A model generated the notes under the pieces. That model was not told where the DNA came from, ran no database searches, and worked only from the letters and a program-made list of their open reading frames with translations. From assembly GCA_001936135.1 (NCBI GenBank), contig CP012822.1:1240001-1304000 (forward strand): DNA of 64,000 nucleotides, given 5' to 3'. Source of the stretch: Saccharomycopsis fibuligera x Saccharomycopsis cf. fibuligera (taxonomy: Eukaryota > Ascomycota > Saccharomycetes > Ascoideales > Saccharomycopsidaceae). Within the stretch, counting starts at the first letter, position 1. Every line of letters starts with the position of its first letter. Shown one piece after another: positions 33,323 through 43,423 of the stretch. A program made the position numbers and the translations under genes.

Positions 33323-35674
33323 ATGACCGAACTTAGATCTGCTGATGAGGTGTGTCAGATTTTGTCTGACAGCTACAAGGATTTCATACTCGAGGAAGAA
33401 GATGACAAGGACTACTTGTCGTTCTCTACCATTCTTGATGTTTATTTATCAAAGCCACAGGACTACTCCGATGAAGATAATATCAAAATCATTGACAAAT
33501 TAACTGAGATCTTGGACAATGACCACGAATTGGTGTATGAAATAGGTTGGGATATACCTACTTTGATACTAGATTATTTTCCTTGCAAGCTGTTTTTCTT
33601 TCACGAGATGCTTTCAAACAATAAGAAACTTGCCTCGCTTTTCAAGTTATTCGATTTGTTGGCCAGATACGGTAATGCTAAAGAATTGTTTTTAAAAAGT
33701 GCAGAAATTTTCAATTCTTTAAACTTCAATGATAACAATGATTTCATTAACAGAGTCTCCAACGAGTACCAACACTATTTTGATGATGAAAACAAGGAAA
33801 AGTTTTTGAATTTGAAATTTCACTCGCTTTTTGAGTTGCATGTAGCCTGTTTGAAAAGAATTACCACAATGTATCCATCCAAGTTTTTACTCATGACAGT
33901 TACTAGTGTGCTCAAGTATTTGAATAATAACGTAATTTATTTGGTTAATCCGACGTTTGCTCTCAAGAGAATATATATTTTTTCTAGGGACTATGTTCAG
34001 CCTCAGTTACCTGATGACTTTAACCCTGAGCATAATAAGGATCATGCTCAAATTGTTGAAGATGAAAACTATTTGCAAGGCCGATTGCTAAAGCACTTTA
34101 TCACCAATGCTATCGAAATTTCTTGCAAATATTTCAAAACAGATTTGGCTACTAGTTATTACCAACAGCTCATCGAAAAAAGTCTCAACATAAAATTCAA
34201 ACTCAAGAATCAGGAGGAAAGGTCAGAACACCAGACCGAATACGAAAGCATTTCTAGAGGAACTTTTAATGAATTGATGGAGAGATACTATCAGTTAGGA
34301 TTGTCTGAAGATGTTGATTTCACTGAACTTTTTCAAGAGTATTTTATCAAAACGACGCATAACTTGTTTGATAAGTTGTTGAACAGTGATGTGAACAATA
34401 ACGAAAAAGAAGATGAATTAACTAAACAAATTTTTGACATTTCCAATGAATTTTTTTTTCAAAACTTGTCGGGAGTCTCCTTACCTGATCGTGACGTGAA
34501 GCGCATTCCATTATCAATTATTGGATGCTTTATGCTTATTTCGTACAATAATTTAAATGAGCTTATTGAATCAAATTTCGAAAAACTAAAGTACAAAATT
34601 TCAGTGCAAGACTCAATTTTACTTACATTGAGATTCTTGATTCCTGTGCTAACTTTGCGTGAGCATGCTAACAGCTCAGCTTCTGAAGAATCATCGCCTT
34701 TTGAAGGTAAACCGGAACCGTTGGATGGCTGGCCAGAATATAATCGAAACCTTAAGCGCAACAGAAAGACCCATTATCAATCGTTGCAGGATGCAATATT
34801 ACTTTGGGTCTGGCTAGCGATTGCTGACCAAACATTGAAAGATAATGAGGTGATTAAGCTTACTGGCCCATCTAGCAAGTACAGAATCTTTAGTAAAGTT
34901 TTTTTGCAAAGTCTAATAAGTTTGGTAGCAGTATTCCAGGATGACTTAAATTTCAAAAAAATAGTGTTAACTTACGTGACAAGATTTTTGTCTCTTAGTG
35001 ATGAAGCTTTTGCTTGGGAATTTTTGCTGTTAAGTTTAGAGAATTGCCCATACTTGAATGCTAAGATTGAATTGCTCAATATATTAAAGGACATGGTAAC
35101 AAGAAAAAAAACAGTACCAATAGCCGTTGGTTCCGCACTGTATACTAACGGAGCTATCGATGGTATCTCTCATCAAGTGAAGAAAATTAACATCGACGAC
35201 AATTCTTCTAGTTCTACTACACCAACACCAACGACTGCCACCGCAACACCAACACCAACACCTCAGCTTCCACAATTGCCACCTAGATTGCCACCTAGAG
35301 AGTATATCAGCTTGGATACTGCTCGTAGGCAAAAAATTTTGGAATTATTAAAAGATGTACTTTTTGATATTTTTGGGGAAATAGGCAGTGATTCAACCTT
35401 AGTGATCAGTAAACAGTATGAAACGGATTATTTCCAATTATTGCTTACTTATTTGAATTTGGTATTTGTGCTACGGGAAAAGTTCAATGAAAATGAGTTG
35501 CAAAGTTTACATAAGAAGATTAATGAATGTTTGGCTAACGAAATTGCATCTTCTGAGGATACAAAGAAGCCTAATGCCAAAAGCCCAAAGGAAGAAGAAG
35601 CTAAAAGTAGTTCAAACAATATTGCGCTTTTAGAGCTATTCAATCAGCAGCTTAAAGCATACATTAAAGCTTAG
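33323..35674 (+). CDS. YBP1: YAP1-binding/Alf4-glomulin family protein (YBP1/YBP2-like)
   Basis: A 783-residue all-helical, ARM-like protein. In S. cerevisiae Ybp1 brings Yap1 together with the peroxidase Hyr1 so that peroxide can oxidise Yap1, while its paralogue Ybp2 also works at kinetochores; a single-copy homologue in non-WGD yeasts could do either. Family marks are the N-terminal YEIGWDIPTLILDYF (about 72-86), the repeated leucine-rich helices and the central LSIIGCFMLISYN segment. A Thr/Pro-rich low-complexity insert (about 630-655, TPTPTTATATPTPTP) breaks the helical body, and the last 40 residues are K/E/S-rich. The start is the Met of TELRSADEVCQ; upstream codons lack an ATG. Assignment to the family is firm, the YBP1 rather than YBP2 name is a guess. 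Confidence 0.75.
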   Translation: MTELRSADEVCQILSDSYKDFILEEEDDKDYLSFSTILDVYLSKPQDYSDEDNIKIIDKLTEILDNDHELVYEIGWDIPTLILDYFPCKLFFFHEMLSNNKKLASLFKLFDLLARYGNAKELFLKSAEIFNSLNFNDNNDFINRVSNEYQHYFDDENKEKFLNLKFHSLFELHVACLKRITTMYPSKFLLMTVTSVLKYLNNNVIYLVNPTFALKRIYIFSRDYVQPQLPDDFNPEHNKDHAQIVEDENYLQGRLLKHFITNAIEISCKYFKTDLATSYYQQLIEKSLNIKFKLKNQEERSEHQTEYESISRGTFNELMERYYQLGLSEDVDFTELFQEYFIKTTHNLFDKLLNSDVNNNEKEDELTKQIFDISNEFFFQNLSGVSLPDRDVKRIPLSIIGCFMLISYNNLNELIESNFEKLKYKISVQDSILLTLRFLIPVLTLREHANSSASEESSPFEGKPEPLDGWPEYNRNLKRNRKTHYQSLQDAILLWVWLAIADQTLKDNEVIKLTGPSSKYRIFSKVFLQSLISLVAVFQDDLNFKKIVLTYVTRFLSLSDEAFAWEFLLLSLENCPYLNAKIELLNILKDMVTRKKTVPIAVGSALYTNGAIDGISHQVKKINIDDNSSSSTTPTPTTATATPTPTPQLPQLPPRLPPREYISLDTARRQKILELLKDVLFDIFGEIGSDSTLVISKQYETDYFQLLLTYLNLVFVLREKFNENELQSLHKKINECLANEIASSEDTKKPNAKSPKEEEAKSSSNNIALLELFNQQLKAYIKA

Positions 35675-36436
35675 TTTTGTAGTATACTAATTTAATCTTC
35701 TTTTTGTACGTATTTTTAGTGTCTAGTATTTTTAGTTAATCAAAATTAATGTTACGATCAATTACGATTTTATTTTCAATAGTGAACGATGCTTACATTT
35801 ATTGCAAGAAAATAAAAACAACTGATTTCTTTTTATTTTCATGATTTTTCTATTCCCTTTGCGGCTGAGATCAGTTGAAAAAACCGTTACGGAGAGGCGA
35901 AGCTTGGCGGCGCATGGCGGCGCATGGCGGCGCAGCAGCAGCAGCCGCAGATGCTAGAGCGGGCTTAACTGCATTGTTTTTATCTTACGAATTCTTTGCT
36001 TTTCCGGTTCTTCACTTCTTTTATATTCTAATTAACCAAAATCTTCCGTGATTCCAGAACTCTGTGATGCTCTCAGCCAATCATAGAGACTGTACGGATG
36101 CCAAAATCTGAGATAGCCGCGTAATGTATCCTGTAAGCGGCAATTGAGATCTTCACTGTAGTTTACTTCCCTTCATTTCACTTAATTTTGTCTTCTTCTC
36201 CTTGTTCTTTTTCTTCTCTTTCAATTTCCTACCTTTTCTTATTTCTCACTGTTCATGTTCTTCATCTTAAACTATCACTATTTTCTTAATTTCATCGCAA
36301 ACTTTTAGATCCTTTTCCACTTTTGAACTAATTTGACATAATTGACTACTTGACAGCTTCTGGCTGGCCATTATCGTATATCCACAGATTGAGCTAGCTT
36401 GCGCTTTTGCTTGGCTTCGGAGGAGACATCTCAAGA
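35675..36436. other. intergenic, 0.76 kb
   Basis: Contains the 3' flank of the YBP1-type gene, a GC-rich 10-bp triplicate and a pyrimidine-rich leader (TTCTT blocks at about 36190-36270) upstream of the mannosyltransferase start. No gene seen. Confidence 0.5.
35905..35946 (+). repeat. three TGGCGGCGCA repeats plus GCA triplets
   Basis: Three perfect 10-bp copies (35905-35934) run into a GCA triplet repeat. Its high GC stands out in AT-rich spacer DNA and it is non-coding as far as I can see. Confidence 0.85.
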
Positions 36437-37660
36437 ATGATGGCTATTCCTAAACTCCGTATAAGAAGACTTGTCTTCGTATCATTCATCATGATGCTCT
36501 CAGTGATGTACTTTTGCAACATTTACATTAGACACACGGGCCAGCCTTTTCTCGAACTGAAATTTTTACAGCGAAATGATAACAGTGATAATATTAACAA
36601 TAATGCCAATGCTACCAAAGCCAATGCAGCACTTGTTGCACTTTGTCGCAATTCAGACCTCCGGGGCATGCTCAAATCGGTAAAACTGCTTGAATCAAAA
36701 TTCAACCATCGGTTCCACTATGATTGGATTTTTCTTAATAATGAGCCATTCACCGATACTTTCAAAAAAACCATTCAGCAGACAGTCTCTGGTGATGTGA
36801 AATTCGGCGTTATTCCCGCATCAATGTGGGATGTTCCTCGGGACATAAACGCTGACAAATTTGCCGCCACCTTGCAGCGATCTAAACTGCAAGGGATAAA
36901 GTACGGCGATCTGGTAAGTTATAGACAAATGTGCAGATTCGAATCAGGTTTTTTTTATAACCATGAGTTAGTCAAGCCATATGATTGGTATTGGCGTGTC
37001 GAACCTGATGTCAGGTTTTTTTGTGATATTACCATAGATCCATTTCGGTATATGGAAGAAAATGAGAAAAATTATGGGTTCATAATGATGCCGATGGACG
37101 ATCCAGCTACTTATCCAAGTTTGTGGAAACATGTGAGGCGATATATCACCGCTGTGGGGATTGATAGGAAGTTGTTTGGTGGAAAGCAAACTGGCGATAA
37201 TACTGATTACCACAAGCCAAAGAAAAATGAATCCGGCAGTGCGTTTGAATTGATTTCTAACGATAAAGGTAAAACATTCAACAATTGCCATTTCTGGACA
37301 AACTTCGAAATTGCCAAACTTGGTTTTTTTCGTAGTGCCGAGTATCAACAGTTTTTCGAGTATTTAGATCGAACCAAAGGGTTTTTTTATGAAAGATGGG
37401 GGGATGCAATAATCCATACAATCGCAGTAGTTTTATATATGCCATTGGATCGAATTCATTTTTTTGGTGGACAATTTGGATATGAACATGAACCTAATAT
37501 GGTGTGTCCTATTGAACCCGAAGTGCGAAGAAAATCAAAATGTGATTGTCACGTTGCCAATGATATTACCTATATAACTGGGCTCAGTTGTGCTACTAGG
37601 CTATTCGATATGCAAGGAACCTTTTACGATGAAGAGTGGGTCAGTGAATGGTTTGATTGA
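36437..37660 (+). CDS. alpha-1,2-mannosyltransferase, KRE2/KTR family (GT15)
   Basis: A 407-residue type II Golgi enzyme that adds alpha-1,2-mannose from GDP-mannose to O- and/or N-glycans. A short cytoplasmic tail, one signal-anchor (about 11-30) and an N-rich stem precede the catalytic domain (from about 65). GT15 marks are ALCRNSDLRGM, HYDWIFLNN, SYRQMCRFESGFF, the metal-binding WRVEPDVRFFCDI (its Glu binds Mn in Kre2), NNCHFWTNFEI (with the candidate catalytic Glu) and ERWGDAIIHT. SYRQMCRF has Gln where the family nearly always has His. The double Met at 36437 is the start; the frame upstream has no ATG. Four CTG codons occur, three of them at positions where the paralogue at 43933-45213 has Ser. 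Confidence 0.93.
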   Translation: MMAIPKLRIRRLVFVSFIMMLSVMYFCNIYIRHTGQPFLELKFLQRNDNSDNINNNANATKANAALVALCRNSDLRGMLKSVKLLESKFNHRFHYDWIFLNNEPFTDTFKKTIQQTVSGDVKFGVIPASMWDVPRDINADKFAATLQRSKLQGIKYGDLVSYRQMCRFESGFFYNHELVKPYDWYWRVEPDVRFFCDITIDPFRYMEENEKNYGFIMMPMDDPATYPSLWKHVRRYITAVGIDRKLFGGKQTGDNTDYHKPKKNESGSAFELISNDKGKTFNNCHFWTNFEIAKLGFFRSAEYQQFFEYLDRTKGFFYERWGDAIIHTIAVVLYMPLDRIHFFGGQFGYEHEPNMVCPIEPEVRRKSKCDCHVANDITYITGLSCATRLFDMQGTFYDEEWVSEWFD

Positions 37661-40213
37661 GAATGTGTTTTCTTGTATTATATTGTTTGGGGTTGTTAAC
37701 AAGTTGTTGTTGTTTTTTTCTTTTTATTTTTTCTTTTTTTTAATTTTGTGCTAAGTTTATGTTGCTTATGGATAGTCTATTGTCGGAATTATACCATTAA
37801 CATCGCCCATACCGTTCATTATGTATAATTTCCCTTTTTGGAAAAGTGCATCCAGTGGCGGAAGAGCAGCCCGACGCACGCATGATCACCAAGGCAACCT
37901 GCATCAAAGACACGATGAAAATTTTTCATCATGTGGACATTATGGGTGAGAAATGAAAGTGTTATATATAAATAGAAAAACAGGATACTTTTCTTCAGTG
38001 ATATAGTTTATAATAAAAGTAAGGAAAACAAGTCCAGTTTCATCACTCAGTTAGTTTACCACGTAACTCTGAAGTGGGTGACTTCCCTTCACTACTAGAG
38101 GAGAAACTAATCTCACCAGTGCTTCTCAGAGATGACCTTCTCACTCTACTTCGACACCAACGTTATTTTCTGCTGTGCAATATGTAAAATTCGCAAAGCA
38201 GCGTTGTCACTGAGTTCATAATCAGCTGCTTTGCAAGCTGCGCAAAAGCGTAACCTCAAAGTTCAGTTCTTTTTTTGGCTCTCTGTTGACTGCCCCAACC
38301 TAAATGAGTATTTGCATGTTAAAACATTGCAGCAGCGGTATTGTTGACTTGCATATATTGATTTCAGGATAAGTGGGGGAGCCTGTATGCGAACTACAGT
38401 TTGCTGTTGAAAGGTCAGGAACAACTAGTTTTCTTGCTGAAAATAAGACACAAGTCCACAAGCCGACCCTCATATCGAAAAGCGGAAAAAGAAGCCGTTC
38501 TAGTGAGAGTAATTTCTTCAACTCCAGAGGCCCAAAAACAGAGTTTATCGAAAGTTTCTGCTTATATAGCGCTACTGCAAATAGACTAGTCACGTAGCGC
38601 ACACGGAAAGGAGCAAGCTACTTGTTTCCAATTCACGTTTTCCAATTCACACACAAACCAGAAAACCAAACTTGTGTAAAAACGCGAGTTTGTGTAACCT
38701 GCCAACGGCGGAACTCGGCCTCTGGGCTTCGGCCCAAAATTTTGAAACCCATGAGTTGTATTACGTTTGCTCAACCTAGCTGTACATAGTGGATCCCCAG
38801 AGACAGGACTGTACGGATCCGGTAATTGCGGTATTCCTTCCGGCGCTACCGGGGTTATTTTTTGCACAGCACTACACAACAGATGGACGCCCGCCAAAGC
38901 AGTACAGGAGTAAGCTTTGCTGAGCCATTTAAACGAGCGCTTGATCTATAGCTGCTAACATTATGCTATAGCATTATTATGCTCAGAAACGCTGCGTCTT
39001 TGTGGGGTTTTAGACTAAAACAATGGCTTAATTATGATATCCACAAGAGGACATAAAGCAGGAGTACTAGGTCTTGCGAAGCCCTGCAGGAGATGGTAGG
39101 GAAACTCTAAATTGACAGGAATGCTACGCTGCTAAACTATCAACATTGCATTGAAGAAAACTCCGAGTTTAAGTTCGCGCGAATAACTAAGCAACTGCTG
39201 TTACAAAAGCAACATCGCTTTTTTTAAAAAAAAAATAAAATAAAAAAAAATAAAAAAAAGGCGTGGAACAGGGAAGTCCAGGTACGGCGATTGTAGCCGA
39301 TTGTAAATTTTAATTTACTGCAAATGATTACGTCTCGCGCGGCCGCAATCGGAATGCATAAGAACTTGAAGAAACGCAGCCATTAGTCACAACTGCGAAC
39401 GCCGAAGCTTTACTGTTTCCTCAATGTTACTCTCACCATTTTCACGCATTTTGTACTTTTCACGCTTTTCAGAATAGCCTGTACTCGTACAGCAGACTCA
39501 ACACAGCAGACTCAACACAGCAGACTCAGTACTGCAGACTCAATACTGCAGACTCAATACTGCAGCCAACGTTACATTGTTGGGAAAGCACTTGTTTGAG
39601 TTAATTCCGACGCGATCGCCATGCGTTTTTCCGGCGTCTGTTTCAGGGCGTATACGTCGCTCCTTGTTAACACTAGAAAGCAACTCTAGAATACCAGCGA
39701 TAGCTGTACACAGAGCGTGTGCACGAGAGCTTTACATGGCTTACAGACCAGGGCCAGAGATTGGCGGTGCTGGAGCGTGTAGCGGCTGCATTGGTGGTAA
39801 CCGACGGTGTTGAAGAGCGGTGGTTGTTGCACTGTTGCACCGTAGACAGCGCCTGAGCGGTTGCTTTTAGCAGAAGGCTTACTGCAGTTTCGCCGAGTAT
39901 TGTCTCTATATATACTATACCAGTGCCATCAAGCGCCCACAGTAGTATGGTCGCCGTCCCGGTTTTAAGCCTTGTAGCTGCTAAAAGCAGGGATTACCCG
40001 CCCTTGGACTAGCCAGTGCACAGGGTCCTTGGCAGAGTTGCCCGTCTCTCGCTCGCTATCACCGCCTGTAGACGCCTGGAAAACTATATATTTGTACCGA
40101 TTGCCTCCAGCGACTGCCGGATTGCGCTATAGAGAGACCTTTCTGCTGACTGATGTTCTCTCCTTCACACGCCTTTTTGCTGCCCTCCAAGTAACTCCCC
40201 TCAGCAATCCACA
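37661..40213. other. 2.5-kb stretch without a supportable gene
   Basis: Spacer between the GT15 gene and the MNN1-type gene. Frames of up to about 100 codons occur on both strands but overlap each other and resemble nothing known. Present are an A/T-run near 39220-39255, the 14-bp minisatellite and a TATA-like CTATATATACTATAC at about 39905 some 300 bp upstream of the next gene. The part after 38600 is clearly richer in GC than the rest. Confidence 0.45.
39492..39561 (+). repeat. five tandem 14-bp repeats
   Basis: Consensus GCAGACTCAAYACW in five gap-free copies. The first two are identical to each other, and so are the last two. The GACTCA core is a Gcn4 half-site, but no copy has the full TGASTCA palindrome. 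Confidence 0.9.
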
Positions 40214-42607
40214 ATGTCGGCGCTTCAGGCTTTTCAACGGTGGTCTGCTGCCACCTCCCGCATCGTGTTCCTCAAGAAGCGCTTGCTCTTGCTCTTCGTG
40301 TTGGCGCTTGTGCTTTTATTCCAGCTCTTGCACTCTTACAGTCCTCCAGTCCAAGTTAGTGTCAGTGATCCTGGCGCTTCCTGGAGAAACAGCTACTATT
40401 GGAACCGCTTGGCTGACCAATTTGCCGCTGGCGCTGGCGCTGACGGCCTGCCGCAGCAGAACGGCCAACATCCCACCAAAGAGCAGATCAAATCAGCTGT
40501 TGAGCAAGCTCAAGAGCGGCTTGAATCAAACAGGTCTATCAATTTGGTCACCGTTATTGACCCTCATGCAAACAGAAACTTTGCTGCTTTGCTCAAAACT
40601 CACGGCAAGGGCGTTGTCAATAAGCCTTTTGAGGAGCGTTGCCATTTGTATTTCAAGCAGCTTTTCGACACCGACCCACAATGGAAGCTACAGAGACGCA
40701 CAGAACTCAACAACATTTTCGAGCGCAAAATCTTCTACAACAAGGAAGGCTGGGTGCAAGATAGACTAAATGACTTGTCTCGAGTCAAGGAAAAGGAGTA
40801 TAACGAGAAAAAGCAAAAAGGTGAAAAGGTTGGCGACAAGCCTGACAAGTTTTGGTCTGAGGCTGATAAGTCTAGTTTCGAGGCCAAGTTTTACGAAGCT
40901 TACGAAAAGTTGCAGGGCACCCAATACGACATGATCAACGACATAAGGCATTTAACCATTTACTCGAAATGTTTTTTGCACGATTCTGATTCAAGCAGTT
41001 ACAAGAAGTTCCTTCAAAGCGGCCCTTCAGGTTTGGCCAAAAATGATGGAAACAGCGGTAGTGACGATTCTAAAAAGCCCAATTTGACCCCAATGAATCC
41101 TTTTGAAAATATAGAATTTAGAGTGTTTCCGTATTTGAGTAGAAAGCTTCCGATCTATCAAAGATGGACTGGCGAACGTGTCATTGGACCTCCAGATATG
41201 ACCAAGTACTTTAGCGACGAAGTTAAAGCCGCCGACGGGAACGTCAATATTGATGACTTGAATCCCAAAACTTATATCACAAGACAAGAAGGATTCGACT
41301 TTAACTTTGATATTGGCACTGGCGAATCGTTCTTCAATTCCTTCAAGAGCAAAATCAATGGTAAAGGTATAGTGATGTCTAGTGCAGATCCATTTTTGGA
41401 CGATACTCTTGCGCTAATCAGAGCTCTCAGGGCAGTGGGTAACAAGTTGCCAATTCAAATCGTTCACAAGGGCGATTTGACTAGCAAGTCCCAAGTACGT
41501 TTGGTGCAAGAAGCTAGAAAAAACGATATTGCATTCCCTCAAGAAGAAGCCGAGAAATTAAAGAATATGGAAAATGCAAATGCAAACTTTGATCCTACAT
41601 TTCCCAAACAGGAAGTTTGGTTTGTTAATGTTGACAGATGTATTGCCAATGATTACAAGGACAGCTTTGTTTCTTATGCGAACAAGTTGCTTGCTTACTC
41701 TTTCAACTCGTTTGATGAAATGTTGTTAGTGGATTCTGATATCGTACCATATGTCAATCCACAAAGATTTTTCGAATCATCTCAATATAAAAAGTCCAAC
41801 TCTTTATTCTTCAAGGACAGATCGCATGATGAGACTGTGGCCGAAACTGATATCGAATTCTTCACCAAAATGCTCCCAAGCGATTTGGACGAAGTCATGT
41901 TCAACATTCCAGAAACAACTGCAAAAACTTTGAATAACCGTTACATGAAACTTAGATACAAACACTACATGGAAAGTGGGGTTGTTGCATTGAAAAGAAG
42001 CCAATATTGGGATGGCATATTTATCTCTGTACAATTGAGTTTCTGGAAGCCCGTGATGGAAAGAGTTTGGGGTGATAAAGAATTGTTTTGGTTTAGTCAA
42101 TCTATTGCTGGTAACGAAAATTATGAATTTAACGAAAATCATGTTGCTTCTATTGGTCAGTTAACCAGACAAGAATTCCGGAAAGATTTGGTTTCGAAAG
42201 AACTTTGCGCAACTCACCCAGGCCACATTTCCTCCGACGATGATTCATTGCTATGGATCAATTCTGGTATTTTGACTTGTAAAAGAACTGATTCATTTGA
42301 CCGTGATTTTGAAGAGCAAAGTAAAAAAGGATTCAAGACAAAAGAAGAGTTAAAACATCATTACGAAAGTGCTCTTAAAATCACCGATGCTGTAATCCCA
42401 CCAGATTCTGGCTTGTATGAAGTGCAGAATGATAAAGGTGAACCATCAAGAGGTTGGAAAACTACTGGCTTATGTTGGGGTTACTTTTGGTGTGCTTATA
42501 GCTCAATTGGTGGTAGTAACTTGCCTGAACACCAAGGTAGATTAATCCATTTCCCAGAAAGTGATGTTGTTTGGCATGACTATGTTGGTAAAGTCTATAA
42601 AGGTTGA
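40214..42607 (+). CDS. alpha-1,3-mannosyltransferase, MNN1 family (GT71)
   Basis: A 797-residue type II Golgi protein. Signal-anchor at about 22-37 (LLLLFVLALVLLFQLL) after a basic tail. The stem runs to about 200. The catalytic domain starts with GIVMSSADPFLDDTLALIRALRAVGNKLPIQIVHKGD (about 380-415), the acceptor and GDP-sugar fold typical of this group. It continues with the metal-binding DxD in MLLVDSDIVPYVNP (about 505-512), YMESGVVALKR and the late LLWINSGILTCKR. The C-terminal GLCWGYFWCAYSSIGG and HFPESDVVWHDYVGKVYKG are strongly conserved in Candida MNN1-type proteins. The MNN1 versus MNN2 split within GT71 is by resemblance: S. cerevisiae Mnn1 and Mnt3 cap chains with alpha-1,3-mannose. 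Confidence 0.85.
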   Translation: MSALQAFQRWSAATSRIVFLKKRLLLLFVLALVLLFQLLHSYSPPVQVSVSDPGASWRNSYYWNRLADQFAAGAGADGLPQQNGQHPTKEQIKSAVEQAQERLESNRSINLVTVIDPHANRNFAALLKTHGKGVVNKPFEERCHLYFKQLFDTDPQWKLQRRTELNNIFERKIFYNKEGWVQDRLNDLSRVKEKEYNEKKQKGEKVGDKPDKFWSEADKSSFEAKFYEAYEKLQGTQYDMINDIRHLTIYSKCFLHDSDSSSYKKFLQSGPSGLAKNDGNSGSDDSKKPNLTPMNPFENIEFRVFPYLSRKLPIYQRWTGERVIGPPDMTKYFSDEVKAADGNVNIDDLNPKTYITRQEGFDFNFDIGTGESFFNSFKSKINGKGIVMSSADPFLDDTLALIRALRAVGNKLPIQIVHKGDLTSKSQVRLVQEARKNDIAFPQEEAEKLKNMENANANFDPTFPKQEVWFVNVDRCIANDYKDSFVSYANKLLAYSFNSFDEMLLVDSDIVPYVNPQRFFESSQYKKSNSLFFKDRSHDETVAETDIEFFTKMLPSDLDEVMFNIPETTAKTLNNRYMKLRYKHYMESGVVALKRSQYWDGIFISVQLSFWKPVMERVWGDKELFWFSQSIAGNENYEFNENHVASIGQLTRQEFRKDLVSKELCATHPGHISSDDDSLLWINSGILTCKRTDSFDRDFEEQSKKGFKTKEELKHHYESALKITDAVIPPDSGLYEVQNDKGEPSRGWKTTGLCWGYFWCAYSSIGGSNLPEHQGRLIHFPESDVVWHDYVGKVYKG

Positions 42608-42736
42608 TTTATCTAGTTTTTGTATCATTATTCGCTTATTGTTTTTGGTTTCCTTTTTCTCTTCTCCAATGTGTTTTATTACTAATATTAGATTTGTTAG
42701 ACTTTTAGTTACCTACTGCAAAACTAAAATATCAAC

Positions 42737-43298
42737 ATGATCCACTCGTTATTCATTGTTAATACAGCCGGTGGCTTGATCTACCAGCAAGACTACTCCA
42801 ACGGACTTAATAAAGCTCTCGATTAATAACTATTTGGTGTTTGCCAGAACAATTCGCGACTTTCATGCAGTTTCCTCTAAGTTAACCTCATCTCAGGTGA
42901 AAAGCCCAACGTTGTCTCTTGGCAATAGCTTAAACACGCCAAAGGTACATCATAACCATCATTTGGTCGATATAACTACATTCAATGAAAACAGTAATGA
43001 TGAAGACAGCGATAGTTGGTTGAATCAACTCATTAGTAACTTTGCAAGTCTGGGTAATGCAGCAGCAGCAACGACTAATGTCAACTTACTCTCCAATTTG
43101 TCCATCAGTTACAATAAGCTTAACTCGAATTTCTTCTATATGAATAGTAACTTTACAGGGTTGAATACAATAGAAACCAGTTTATTAATATTTTCAAATT
43201 CCAGACGATACCTGAATAACATCCATGAGAAGACTATACCTTCAAATGCCATAACAGCAGGAGCAACGGAAGTAGTAGCAGCTGCTGCCAGTAATTGA
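42737..43298 (+). pseudogene. TRS23 (TRAPP subunit) relic, copy A
   Basis: Begins 130 bp after the MNN1-type gene. The start MIHSLFIVNTAGGLIYQQDYSNG matches the N-terminus of the TRAPP subunit Trs23 (TRAPPC4), in which GGLIYQ is typical. The frame then stops after about 29 codons; the continuation NYLVFARTIRDFHAVSSKLT lies in the +1 frame, and one extra A in AATAAAGCTC explains the change. The copy goes on through the Trs23 middle (FFYMNSNFTGL, compare the family FTGLKF) and then ends in unrelated Ala-rich sequence, so the C-terminal third is missing. RDF replaces the conserved HGV. I conclude it is a broken copy; the working gene is presumably elsewhere. Confidence 0.72.
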
Positions 43299-43423
43299 CG
43301 CTCATATGACTTTAACAGAGGATCTGCTTCCCCGGTTACTGGAGAAGTAGGCGCTGCTTCTGCCGTCGCTGATGCCACAGACACATACAATAAGGACACC
43401 CGCTGCAATACTAAAATATTAAC

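Noticed and set aside
40029-40769. 246-codon open frame on the plus strand overlapping the start of the MNN1-type gene
   Set aside because: It overlaps the real gene in another frame, begins at a non-ATG codon, and its translation (Ser/Cys/Leu-rich, no domain) resembles a shadow.
42737-43298. Programmed +1 frameshift in TRS23
   Set aside because: The site does not match known yeast +1 shift sites, the copy lacks its C-terminal third and the conserved HGV is changed, so a relic is simpler. Kept only as a test in the findings.
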